NCBI RefSeq assembly: GCF_001730685.1
Contig: NZ_MDJR01000004.1
Location: 124,001-188,000 of the forward strand
Direction of reading: 5' to 3'
DNA: 64,000 nt
Origin: Caloranaerobacter ferrireducens
Lineage (GTDB): Bacteria; Bacillota; Clostridia; Tissierellales; Thermohalobacteraceae
How positions within the stretch are numbered: the stretch's first letter is position 1; every line of letters begins with the position of its first letter. The position numbers and the translations under genes are program-made. The notes beneath the pieces were generated by a model that was not told the origin of the DNA, did no database searches, and worked only from the letters and a program-made list of their open reading frames with translations. Below are positions 1 through 7,495 of this stretch, piece by piece.

Positions 1-703
1 TTTGCCCAATCTTATGTTCTTTTGATAATTCTACTAAATCATTCAAAGCTATTTTGGCAACTATAACACCTGTTTGCTTTCCAAACATATTTTTCATAGG
101 CATAGCTATATTTACTCCTGAAAGCCTATTAGTTTCATCAATATAAGAGTCAGAAACTGCCTTTTCTCCCTTTAAAGCTTTTTTAAACCATTCTTCTTTG
201 CTTACATTTTTCCTATCTTTTTTATTAGATGTAGATATAACCTCATTACCTTTCATATCGTATATGTATAACATCTGTATTTGATCTATTTTATTTACTG
301 TAGAATTTAGTACAGTAGAACAATCAAATTGGCTCATATTTATAAAATCATGAGTTGCAGTTAAAGTATCTAAAATATCAAAAGAACTTAAAACAAATAT
401 ATCTACTTGCTTTGCAAGAGATTTAGCAATAGTAAGATTTGTAGATTCTATAGTCTTTTCTACGTTTTTAGTTTGGAAATAGTAATTTATTAATCCTACA
501 GAAATGATAGGTATTATTGTAAGGATTAAAACAATCGCCATTATCTGATTTTTAATTTTATGCTTTCTTACAGTTTTCTTTTTATCTTTCTTTACCCATT
601 TAGATAACAATGTAATTTTTTTCTTTGGTGATTTCTTTTTATCTTTTTTATATAATTTTTTTGAAAAAGTAAGTTTTGATTTTTTTCTTTTAAATAGACC
701 CAC
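1..703 (-). CDS. Methyl-accepting chemotaxis protein, N-terminal part (runs off window)
   Basis: The frame is open from a GTG at 703 to the window edge (234 codons), so only the N-terminal part is present. The start follows an AAGGGGTG ribosome site at 712-719. Residues 1-50 are a very Lys-rich cytoplasmic leader. A hydrophobic segment at about residues 53-75 is the first membrane anchor. After it comes an extracellular region ending in a dCache-like pattern (YIYDMKGNEV, then EEWFKKALKGE and a GVNIAMP strand). This arrangement is typical of ligand-sensing chemoreceptors. The HAMP and signalling domains would lie beyond the window, so a histidine kinase or cyclase with the same sensor is not excluded. 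The long basic leader is unusual for a receptor. Confidence 0.75.
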   Translation of the reverse strand, partial: MGLFKRKKSKLTFSKKLYKKDKKKSPKKKITLLSKWVKKDKKKTVRKHKIKNQIMAIVLILTIIPIISVGLINYYFQTKNVEKTIESTNLTIAKSLAKQVDIFVLSSFDILDTLTATHDFINMSQFDCSTVLNSTVNKIDQIQMLYIYDMKGNEVISTSNKKDRKNVSKEEWFKKALKGEKAVSDSYIDETNRLSGVNIAMPMKNMFGKQTGVIVAKIALNDLVELSKEHKIGQ

Positions 704-811
704 TCAAGTAACACCCCTTAATTAAAATTTTCACTGTCCTAAGTTATATTCTACATTTTTTTACATAATCCTTTTTATTTTCTGAATATTTTTGTTTTTA
801 CAAAAGCAAAA

Positions 812-830
812 CCACCAGAAAATCTGGTGG
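812..830 (-). terminator. Intrinsic terminator of prfB
   Basis: An 8-bp stem (CCACCAGA / TCTGGTGG) with a 3-nt loop lies directly after the prfB stop. It is followed on the minus strand by a T-rich run (TTTTGCTTTTG). Confidence 0.8.
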
Positions 831-831
831 C

Positions 832-1936
832 CTATCTAGCTTTAGACTTCAAATATTCATTTATAAATAAATCTATATCTCCATCCATAACGCTATTCAC
901 ATTTCCAACTTCTGCACCAGTTCTATGATCCTTTACAAGATTATATGGATGAAATATATAAGACCTTATTTGAGAACCCCAAGCAATTTGGTTATATTCT
1001 CCTTGTAAATCTTCAATTTTTTCCTTCTGTTTAAGTCTTTCTAACTCTATTAATTTAGCTTTTAGTATCTTCATAGCTGTTGCTTTATTGCTATGCTGTG
1101 ATCTTTCATTTTGACATTGTACAACAATCCCAGTAGGTATATGAGTTATCCTTACAGCTGATTCGGTCTTGTTTACATGCTGGCCTCCAGCTCCACTTGC
1201 TCTATATGTGTCAATTCTTATTTCATTAGGAGCAATTTCTATATCTACTTCATCTTCTATTTCTGGAACTACATCAACCGATGCAAAAGACGTATGCCTT
1301 CTTCCTGATGAATCAAACGGAGATATTCTAACAAGCCTATGAACTCCTTTTTCAGATTTCAAGTATCCATAAGCATTAAGTCCTTTTACAAGCAAAGTTA
1401 CGCTTTTAATCCCAGCTTCTGAATCTGGTAATATATCTAGAACATCAATAGTATAACCCTTTCTTTCACACCATCTTCGATACATTCTCAGTAACATCTG
1501 TGCCCAATCTTGAGCCTCTAATCCACCTGCACCTGAATGTATTGATAATATAGCATTATTCTTATCATATTCCTCATTAAGAAGAGTATTTATCCTTATA
1601 TCGTTAACTTTTTTATCAACACTATCAATTGTCTCTTTTATCTCATCAATTAAAGATAATTCCTCTTCCTCTTGAGCTAATTCTAAAAGCACTTCGATAT
1701 CTTCAATTTCCTTAAGGATATCTTTGTATTCTTTCACTTTATCTTTTATATTCTTAAGCTCCTGAGCTACTTTTTGAGCTCTTTTGTGGTCATTCCAAAA
1801 ATCTTGTTTTGACATTTCCTCTTCAAGTTTTTCAATTTTATCCTCTAACCCCTCTACGTCAAAGAGAAACACCTATTTCTTGCATTTGCTCTTTAAAACT
1901 AGATACCTTGTCCCTAAATTCCACTAAATCTATCAT
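832..1936 (-). CDS. prfB: Peptide chain release factor 2, with programmed +1 frameshift
   Basis: RF2 ends translation at UGA and UAA codons. The second reading frame carries the SPF stop-codon recognition tripeptide (VRISPFDSSGRR) and the GGQ peptidyl-hydrolysis motif (ASGAGGQHVNKTESA). The true start is the ATG at 1936, preceded by GCGAGGTG. Twenty-five codons later the frame meets an in-frame TGA at 1861-1859 in the context CTT TGA C, the classical RF2 autoregulatory shift site. A +1 slip on CTT joins it to the GAC frame and gives about 367 residues, the usual length. A weak SD-like AGGTG lies 5 nt before the slip codon. The ORF that appears to begin with GTG at 1872 is an artefact of ignoring the shift. 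Confidence 0.95.
1858..1864 (-). promoter_or_regulatory. prfB programmed +1 frameshift site
   Basis: The minus strand reads CTT TGA C, with the TGA in frame with the ATG at 1936 and the rest of RF2 in the +1 frame. Low RF2 activity lets the ribosome slip, so RF2 controls its own synthesis (known for bacterial prfB). The upstream SD-like AGGTG is spaced 5 nt from the CTT codon, wider than the 3 nt of the E. coli site. Confidence 0.9.
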
Positions 1937-1960
1937 TGTAACACCTCGCTATTTATTAGT

Positions 1961-2098
1961 CTTTCGATATTCGATTTTCGTCATTTGATATTGGCTATTC
2001 GATATTCGAAAAGCGAAAAGCAAACGACAAATAGCCAAATAATTTTCCATTTTACATTTTCAATTTTTAATTTTTTCCTGTCATCTGTTCTCTGCTAA
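1961..2098. repeat. Mosaic repeat island 1
   Basis: Between secA and prfB lies a run of jittered TTCG-type units (ATTCGATTTTCGTC and similar), followed by its near reverse complement (AAAGCGAAAAGCAAACGAC), then a TTTTACATTTTCAATTT unit and a CTGTC-type unit. The same units recur in many intergenic gaps of the window. Confidence 0.8.
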
Positions 2099-4830
2099 CT
2101 GTTTTTGCCGCAGCACTTTTTATACTTCTTTCCACTACCGCATGGACATGGGTCATTTCTTCCTATTTTTTTACCTTTAACAACAGTCTTAGGTTTACCA
2201 CTATCTCCATGACTTTCATTAGTTATCTTAGCTACCCTTTCTCTTTCTATTCTTTCAGCAGGTTGTAGATTAAATAAATATCTTACTGTATCCTCTTGAA
2301 TATTTTTTATCATTTCTTGGAACATATCATATCCTTCAATCTGATATGCTCTAACAGGGTCTTCATTACCCATTGCTCTTAAGCCAATACCCTGTCTTAA
2401 TTGGTCCATAGCATCAATATGGTTCATCCACTTAGTATCTACAACTCTAAGTAGTATTACCCTTTCAAGTTCTCTTAACTGCTTTTCTCCTACTTCATTT
2501 TCTTTCTGTTTATATAGCTTTGTAGCTACATCCATTATTATATCTTTTAAACCTTCTCTAGTTAAAGATTCTAAATTTTCTATTTTAAGCATTCCTTTAG
2601 GTAAGAATATATTTGCTAAATAGTCTTCAAGACCTTTCAAATCCCACTCTTCAGGATATTTAGCATCAGCTGTATAAATGCTGATAGCTGCATCTACAAT
2701 ATTTTCTACCATAGAAATTATATGATCTTTAATATTTTCGCCTTCTAAAACCTTTCTTCTTTCAGCGTATATAACCTCTCTTTGTTTATTCATAACATCA
2801 TCATACTGAAGAACATGTTTTCTTATATTGAAGTTTCTAGCCTCTACTCTTTTTTGTGCTGTCTCTATTGACTTTGAAAGCAGAGAATGCTCTAAAGGTT
2901 CATCATCTGGCATACCCAAAGATTCAACCAAGCCTTTAATTCTGTCACTACCAAATAGCCTCATTAAATCGTCTTCAAGTGAAATATAAAATCTAGAAGA
3001 ACCAGGATCTCCCTGACGTCCAGAACGTCCTCTAAGCTGATTATCAATTCTACGTGACTCATGCCTTTCTGTACCTATAATATGAAGCCCTCCAGCTTCA
3101 ATTACTTTTCTTTGCTCATCTTTTAAAGCCTCTTTAGTTTTATTTAATATCTCCTTGTATACTCTTCTTGCTTCTAAAATTTCTGGATCATCAGTATCTT
3201 CAAAACTATCTGCAAGAGAAATTATATGGTCACTATAATTTCTCTTTCTCATTTCACTTTTAGCTAAAAATTCAGGGTTACCACCTAAAACAATGTCAGT
3301 TCCTCTACCTGCCATATTTGTCGCAATTGTTACAGCTTTATATCTACCTGCCTGAGCAACAATTTCAGCTTCTCTCTCATGATGCTTAGCATTTAACACC
3401 TCATGTTTTATTCCTTCTTTTTTAAGCATTTTACTTAGTATTTCAGATTTTTCTATAGAAATAGTACCTACAAGAACAGGCTGTCCTTTCGCATTTTTCT
3501 CTTTAATCTCTTTTACAACCGCCTTAAATTTGGCTTCTTCAGTTTTATATACAACATCAGGATAATCTATCCTAATAACTGGTTTATTTGTAGGTATTTC
3601 TATTACATCCATACCATATATTTCTCTGAACTCTTCTTCTTCTGTTTTCGCTGTACCAGTCATTCCAGCCAATTTTTTATACATTCTGAAGTAATTTTGG
3701 AATGTTATAGTTGCTAAAGTTTTTGATTCTCTTCTTACATTAAGACCTTCTTTAGCTTCTATCGCTTGATGAAGACCATCGCTATATCTTCTACCAAACA
3801 TAAGTCTCCCTGTAAATTCATCAACTATTACAACTTCTCCATCTTTAACTACATAATCTCTATCTCTTTTCATAAGATTATGTGCTTTTAAAGCTTGATT
3901 AATATGATGCGTTAGCTCCATATTCACAGGATCGGCTAAATTCTCTATATTAAAAAATTTCTCTGCCTTTTTTACACCTTGTTCAGTAAGAACTACAGTA
4001 CGTGCCTTTTCATCTATAACAAAATCTCCTTTTTCTTCCTTTATCTCAAAATTGAAACGGTCTTTTTTCTCATTAGGATCTACTTTTGTTCCCTTTAATG
4101 TCTGTACAAAAGAATTAGCTGCAAAATAAAGACTAGTTGACTTATCTCCTGTTCCTGAAATAATAAGAGGAGTTCTTGCCTCATCTATTAAAATACTGTC
4201 AACCTCGTCTATTATTGCATAGTTTAATTCTCTCTGCACCATTTCACTCTTGTATATAACCATGTTGTCTCTTAAATAGTCAAATCCAAACTCATTATTT
4301 GTACCGTATGTTATATCACAATTATAAGCCTTACGTCTTTCTTTGCTATCTAATCCATGAACTATACAACCTACAGATAATCCTAAAAATTCATAAATTT
4401 TACCCATCCAATCTCTATCTCTTTTAGCTAGATAGTCATTTACTGTTACTACATGAACACCTTTTCCTGTAAGAGCATTAAGATAAACAGGTAAAGTAGC
4501 TACCAAAGTTTTACCTTCACCTGTTTTCATCTCTGCTATCCTTCCCTGGTGAAGAACAATACCACCTATTAGCTGAACTCTGTAATGTCTCATACCAAGA
4601 ACCCTATCAGAAGCTTCTCTGACAACTGCAAAAGCTTCTGGTAAAATATCATCCAAACTCTCTCCATTTGCCAATCTATTTTTAAATTCTTGAGTTTTTT
4701 GCTTCAATTGTGCATCTGTAAGCTTCTTCATTTCATCTTCTAATGATTCTATTTTCTCAACTAACGGATTTAATCTTTTAATTTCCCTCTCACTATAAGT
4801 CCCAAAAATCTTTTTAAATAGTCCTTTCAC
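2095..4830 (-). CDS. secA: Preprotein translocase ATPase SecA
   Basis: SecA is the motor that pushes unfolded preproteins through SecYEG at the membrane. The sequence shows the Walker A motif [11 protein letters not shown] near residue 100, the DEVDSILID box, the TSG/TGT helicase motifs ([23 protein letters not shown]) and the C-terminal zinc/SecB-binding tail with [13 protein letters not shown]. The length, about 911 residues, is normal for Clostridia. The GTG at 4830 is chosen because GAAGGG lies 8 nt upstream and the product then begins [10 protein letters not shown] as in relatives; ATG at 4836 is an alternative that would overlap the ribosome site. It lies between prfB and hpf in the common Firmicute order hpf-secA-prfB. 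Confidence 0.97.
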   Translation of the reverse strand: MKGLFKKIFGTYSEREIKRLNPLVEKIESLEDEMKKLTDAQLKQKTQEFKNRLANGESLDDILPEAFAVVREASDRVLGMRHYRVQLIGGIVLHQGRIAEMKTGEGKTLVATLPVYLNALTGKGVHVVTVNDYLAKRDRDWMGKIYEFLGLSVGCIVHGLDSKERRKAYNCDITYGTNNEFGFDYLRDNMVIYKSEMVQRELNYAIIDEVDSILIDEARTPLIISGTGDKSTSLYFAANSFVQTLKGTKVDPNEKKDRFNFEIKEEKGDFVIDEKARTVVLTEQGVKKAEKFFNIENLADPVNMELTHHINQALKAHNLMKRDRDYVVKDGEVVIVDEFTGRLMFGRRYSDGLHQAIEAKEGLNVRRESKTLATITFQNYFRMYKKLAGMTGTAKTEEEEFREIYGMDVIEIPTNKPVIRIDYPDVVYKTEEAKFKAVVKEIKEKNAKGQPVLVGTISIEKSEILSKMLKKEGIKHEVLNAKHHEREAEIVAQAGRYKAVTIATNMAGRGTDIVLGGNPEFLAKSEMRKRNYSDHIISLADSFEDTDDPEILEARRVYKEILNKTKEALKDEQRKVIEAGGLHIIGTERHESRRIDNQLRGRSGRQGDPGSSRFYISLEDDLMRLFGSDRIKGLVESLGMPDDEPLEHSLLSKSIETAQKRVEARNFNIRKHVLQYDDVMNKQREVIYAERRKVLEGENIKDHIISMVENIVDAAISIYTADAKYPEEWDLKGLEDYLANIFLPKGMLKIENLESLTREGLKDIIMDVATKLYKQKENEVGEKQLRELERVILLRVVDTKWMNHIDAMDQLRQGIGLRAMGNEDPVRAYQIEGYDMFQEMIKNIQEDTVRYLFNLQPAERIERERVAKITNESHGDSGKPKTVVKGKKIGRNDPCPCGSGKKYKKCCGKNS

Positions 4831-4901
4831 TCTCATCACCCTTCGGTTATTTTTACCTTATCTTTATATTTTATCACTAAAATTTGTAAGGAACAAGTGG
4901 A

Positions 4902-4930
4902 ACGCTTTTCGTCATTCGCTATTCGTTATT
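4902..4930. repeat. Mosaic repeat island 2 (TTCG units)
   Basis: A short run of TTCG-type units (CTTTTCGTCATTCGCTATTC) lies in the hpf-secA gap. It is immediately followed by a DnaA-box-like TTATCCACA at 4929-4937. Confidence 0.6.
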
Positions 4931-4948
4931 ATCCACATAAATAAAACA

Positions 4949-4966
4949 GTGGAGAGTAATCTCCAC
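4949..4966 (-). terminator. Intrinsic terminator of hpf
   Basis: A stem of GTGGAGA / TCTCCAC with a 4-nt loop lies downstream of the hpf stop. The minus strand continues TGTTTTATTTATG. Confidence 0.75.
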
Positions 4967-4984
4967 CGTCTTCTACACTCTATT

Positions 4985-5515
4985 TTAAATCTCTGGCTCT
5001 ATTAAACCATAATTCCCATCTTTCCTTTTATATACTACATTTACATCATCAGTTACTGCATTTCTAAAAACGAAGAAATTATGACCTAAAAGCTCCATTT
5101 GTAATACAGCTTCTTCAGCATCCATAGGTTTAATAGCAAAACGTTTAGTTTTAACAATTCTTGGCTCATCATTTTCATTTTCTTCTAAAGGTATTATATT
5201 TTCAAATCTTATTGTTTCTCCACTATGATTTCTTTTTTGTAATTTAGTTTTATGCTTTCTAATTTGTCTTTCTAATACATCTATCACTTTATCAATTGAA
5301 GTGTACATATCACCATTTGCCTCTTCTGCTCTAATAATACCACCTGCAAAAGGTATAGTCACTTCTATTATCTGTCTGTTTTTCTCAACATTCATTGTAA
5401 CATGTGCCTCAACATCTTTATGGAAATACTTATCTAACTTTTCCATCTTCTTTTCTACTATGTCCCTTAGGGCATTTGTAACCTCCATATTTTTTCCACT
5501 TACTATGATTTTCAT
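4985..5515 (-). CDS. hpf: Ribosome hibernation promoting factor, long form
   Basis: Long HPF binds the 30S subunit and joins two 70S ribosomes into inactive 100S dimers in stationary phase. At 176 residues it has the N-terminal HPF/YfiA beta-alpha domain (starting MKIIVSGKNMEVTNALRD) and the C-terminal dimerisation domain (VKTKRFAIKPMDAEEAVLQM...HNFFVFRNA), which marks the long form. A GAAAGGGGTTGG ribosome site precedes the ATG. It stands upstream of secA as in many Firmicutes. A 930-bp gene-free region lies upstream; I could not pick a convincing promoter in it. Confidence 0.95.
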   Translation of the reverse strand: MKIIVSGKNMEVTNALRDIVEKKMEKLDKYFHKDVEAHVTMNVEKNRQIIEVTIPFAGGIIRAEEANGDMYTSIDKVIDVLERQIRKHKTKLQKRNHSGETIRFENIIPLEENENDEPRIVKTKRFAIKPMDAEEAVLQMELLGHNFFVFRNAVTDDVNVVYKRKDGNYGLIEPEI

Positions 5516-5670
5516 GTATTTCCAACCCCTTTCAATTTATATAAGTTGTTAAAAAATTAAATACTACCTTAAGTTTTTTCCTAATCGATTTTCGTCTTTC
5601 GTCAAAAAGACTTCAATTTTTTAATTGTTTTTAATTTAATCCCCCCAAAAATTTTCTCTTTAATATATTT

Positions 5671-5788
5671 TATAATCCATAGAAAATTATATTCCTTATT
5701 AAACTATGAATAAATTTGAATATAATTTCCGTTTATAGATTTCACCAAAATCTACCTCAATTTATTTAATTAAAGATTTTGTTTTTTT
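5671..5788 (+). repeat. Dispersed ~120-bp intergenic repeat, copy A
   Basis: It shares blocks with copies at 32068-32188 and 44131-44323 (opposite strand): TATAATCCATAG, then AATTATAT, TTAAA, ATATAATTTCCGT, AAATCT and a closing AAAGATTTTG. The blocks can pair as two hairpins (AAATTATAT / ATATAATTT and AAAATCT / AGATTTT). No ORF lies inside. Confidence 0.75.
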
Positions 5789-6001
5789 AGATTTTATATT
5801 CTTATGATACCCACATATGCAGAGTAATTAACAAGAAATTTTGAAAAGGAAAATTTTTTTCTGTTTTATTCTTAAAGTTTTTTAAATCATTTCTACATTT
5901 ACTAAAAAAAATGAACAAATAATTATGTTTTTCTATTTATTAGTACAAATATATCCATTATTTTTTCGATATACAGTTAGTTGTATAAATATTAATACAG
6001 C

Positions 6002-6136
6002 TTATCCACAATGAAATTATTAATAATATGTGGATAAAATATATGTCGTTCTGTGGATATTGTTGATAAGTCTGTGGAAAAAAGTATATTTGTACATATT
6101 TTATTGTGGAAAACTATGTGTATATATAGTGGATAA
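6002..6136. other. DnaA-box-like cluster
   Basis: Seven sites matching TTATCCACA within one mismatch fall in 135 bp. TTATCCACA at 6002-6010 and TGTGGATAA at 6029-6037 are exact. TGTGGATAT 6052, TGTTGATAA 6061, TGTGGAAAA 6073, TGTGGAAAA 6105 and AGTGGATAA 6128 each have one mismatch. After the first site all face the same way. The flanks are very AT-rich. No dnaA, dnaN or rpmH gene is nearby, so this may be a DnaA-binding cluster outside oriC rather than the origin itself. Confidence 0.65.
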
Positions 6137-6242
6137 AAAAATTTTTCCTTTTTTATCTGATTTTAGACATAATATGAAATTTTTTCACAATTATATTTAT
6201 TTTTTTGTTAGTAGTTGCATTTTTTTTATATACAATATATTG

Positions 6243-6348
6243 AGGTACTGGGTACTAGGTGCTAGGTACTGGGGGCTGGGTACTAGGATTAGAAAACAGG
6301 GAAAATGGAAAAGAAATTGAAAATTGAAAATGTAAAATTTAAAATTAT
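6243..6348. repeat. Mosaic repeat island 3 (GGTACT and AAATTGAAAA units)
   Basis: Jittered tandem units of the type GGTACTGGGTACTAGGTGC are followed by AGAAAACAGGG-type and AAATTGAAAATGTAAAAT-type units. It has the same composition as islands elsewhere in the window. Confidence 0.8.
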
Positions 6349-6405
6349 ATAGTAGTTTCAAATTTATTCGAAACTATACATTTTGCAAAGCTTACATAAT
6401 TAAAT

Positions 6406-6432
6406 AAACCTCAGACTTTATGTCTGAGGTTT
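6406..6432 (-). terminator. Terminator of the flaG-fliD-fliS-fliT operon
   Basis: A perfect 11-bp stem (AAACCTCAGAC / GTCTGAGGTTT) with a 5-nt loop lies just past the stop of the last gene. Confidence 0.8.
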
Positions 6433-6448
6433 AAAACTCAAAACTTTT

Positions 6449-6928
6449 TTATTTTTTCTTATCAATAAAATATCCTTCTATCTGAACAGGTATCCTATAA
6501 TAGTTAGATGTAACCTGTTTACCCTTCTTTATCTGTTTTAGTTTAGCTTTAACTAATTCGTAGTCTTTCTGTATTATTTCATTATTTTTCTTCTCAACTT
6601 GGTGTATTTGAGTCATGATATTATACATGTCTTCTGTTAGTTTTTTAAACTTAATCAGATTCTCATTTCCAACATCTAATTCATAAATTTCTTCAATATT
6701 ATACTCTTGTCTTATATTTTCAAATGCTTTATTAAATCTACTATCTATACTATTTATCTTATCAATTCTTAACTGTTTACTATTTATTAGATTATTCAAC
6801 CTATCGTACTTTTGTTCTTTTATTATCTTCGTTTGAAGATTAGTTATTTCCAAAATCTCATTTAATAGCTTATGTTTCTCTTTTAAAAGTGAGAGTAGCT
6901 TTTCAATCTCACTATTTTTTTTTAGCAT
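6449..6928 (-). CDS. FliT/FlgN-like flagellar chaperone
   Basis: This 159-residue, almost entirely helical, Lys/Glu-rich protein starts 2 nt after the fliS stop, with AAAGGGGAAATAG as ribosome site. Position and heptad-rich composition (residues 1-60 and 85-140) fit the FliT-type export chaperones that hold the cap protein FliD before secretion, or a FlgN-like protein. I see no diagnostic motif, so the call rests mostly on context: the usual slot for fliT is directly after fliD-fliS. It is the last gene of its operon, ahead of a strong terminator. Confidence 0.6.
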   Translation of the reverse strand: MLKKNSEIEKLLSLLKEKHKLLNEILEITNLQTKIIKEQKYDRLNNLINSKQLRIDKINSIDSRFNKAFENIRQEYNIEEIYELDVGNENLIKFKKLTEDMYNIMTQIHQVEKKNNEIIQKDYELVKAKLKQIKKGKQVTSNYYRIPVQIEGYFIDKKK

Positions 6929-6930
6929 TT

Positions 6931-7311
6931 CTATTTCCCCTTTTTAGCTATCTTCATAGCCTGTTGCCATGTGTCTCTTAACTCTTTTATCATCACATAA
7001 ACTTCTTCTAATACTTCTATATCTTTCTTAAAATTTGCTTCTCTTAACCTATAATTCATAAATTCATATAATTTGTATAAATTATCTCCTATTTCATATT
7101 TTCTATCGACTGTTGACATAAACTCAACTAAAATGTCCTGAACTCTTAATATCCTTTCATGAGCACTTTCTATATTTTTTTCTTCTATATATAGAATTGC
7201 CTGCTTCAAAAACTTTAATGCTCCATTATATAACATTAAAGTTAACTCTTCAGGAGAAGCTGTCATTATCGAATTCTGCTGATACTGTGCATATGGATTT
7301 TTCATTGCCAT
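6931..7311 (-). CDS. fliS: Flagellin export chaperone FliS
   Basis: FliS binds the C-terminus of unfolded flagellin in the cytoplasm and delivers it to the flagellar export apparatus. The 126-residue protein shows the family signature: YAQYQQNSIMTASPEELTLM at the N-terminus, LYNGALKFLKQA, and the helix pattern ending DTWQQAMKIAKK. It lies between fliD and the fliT-like gene. In FliW-containing bacteria FliS also interacts with FliW, which is encoded at 21.7 kb. Confidence 0.95.
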   Translation of the reverse strand: MAMKNPYAQYQQNSIMTASPEELTLMLYNGALKFLKQAILYIEEKNIESAHERILRVQDILVEFMSTVDRKYEIGDNLYKLYEFMNYRLREANFKKDIEVLEEVYVMIKELRDTWQQAMKIAKKGK

Positions 7312-7467
7312 ACTTTTTCATCCTTCCATAAAATTCTTTATTAGATGTAATTATTTTAATGCCATTTATTGCATTACAATATATATTTTATATAATTTGA
7401 ACCTACTATCCGTTATTCCCTCGTTCTTATACTTTATTCTCACTTTTATATTTAATTTTACATTTTA

Positions 7468-7494
7468 CATAAAGAATGCAATGCATTCTTTATG
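7468..7494 (-). terminator. Hairpin after fliD
   Basis: A 13-bp near-palindrome (CATAAAGAATGCA / TGCATTCTTTATG) starts immediately after the fliD stop. T-rich sequence follows only loosely, so it may be a leaky terminator or a 3'-end stabiliser within the operon. Confidence 0.6.
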
Positions 7495-7495
7495 C

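Larger units (their letters stand above)
5516..6448. other. Gene-free 930-bp AT-rich region upstream of hpf
   Basis: No supported gene is seen on either strand. The region holds a short TTCG unit run (5581-5605), copy A of the 120-bp dispersed repeat (5671-5788), a DnaA-box cluster (6002-6136), mosaic repeat island 3 (6243-6348) and the fliT terminator (6406-6432). Between about 5800 and 6000 I see only AT-rich sequence without clear structure. Confidence 0.7.

Noticed and set aside
1862-1872. GTG start of a shorter RF2
   Set aside because: It arises from ignoring the programmed frameshift; the upstream ATG frame with CTT TGA C explains it.
1961-2098. CRISPR-like array
   Set aside because: Units are short, jittered and without equal spacers, and no cas gene is present.
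6030-6320. 96-residue plus-strand ORF over the DnaA-box cluster and repeat island
   Set aside because: No ribosome site, low-complexity translation, and it covers DnaA boxes and repeat units.
5516-6448. raiA-motif RNA upstream of hpf
   Set aside because: The region is AT-rich with no GC-rich multi-stem structure matching that motif.
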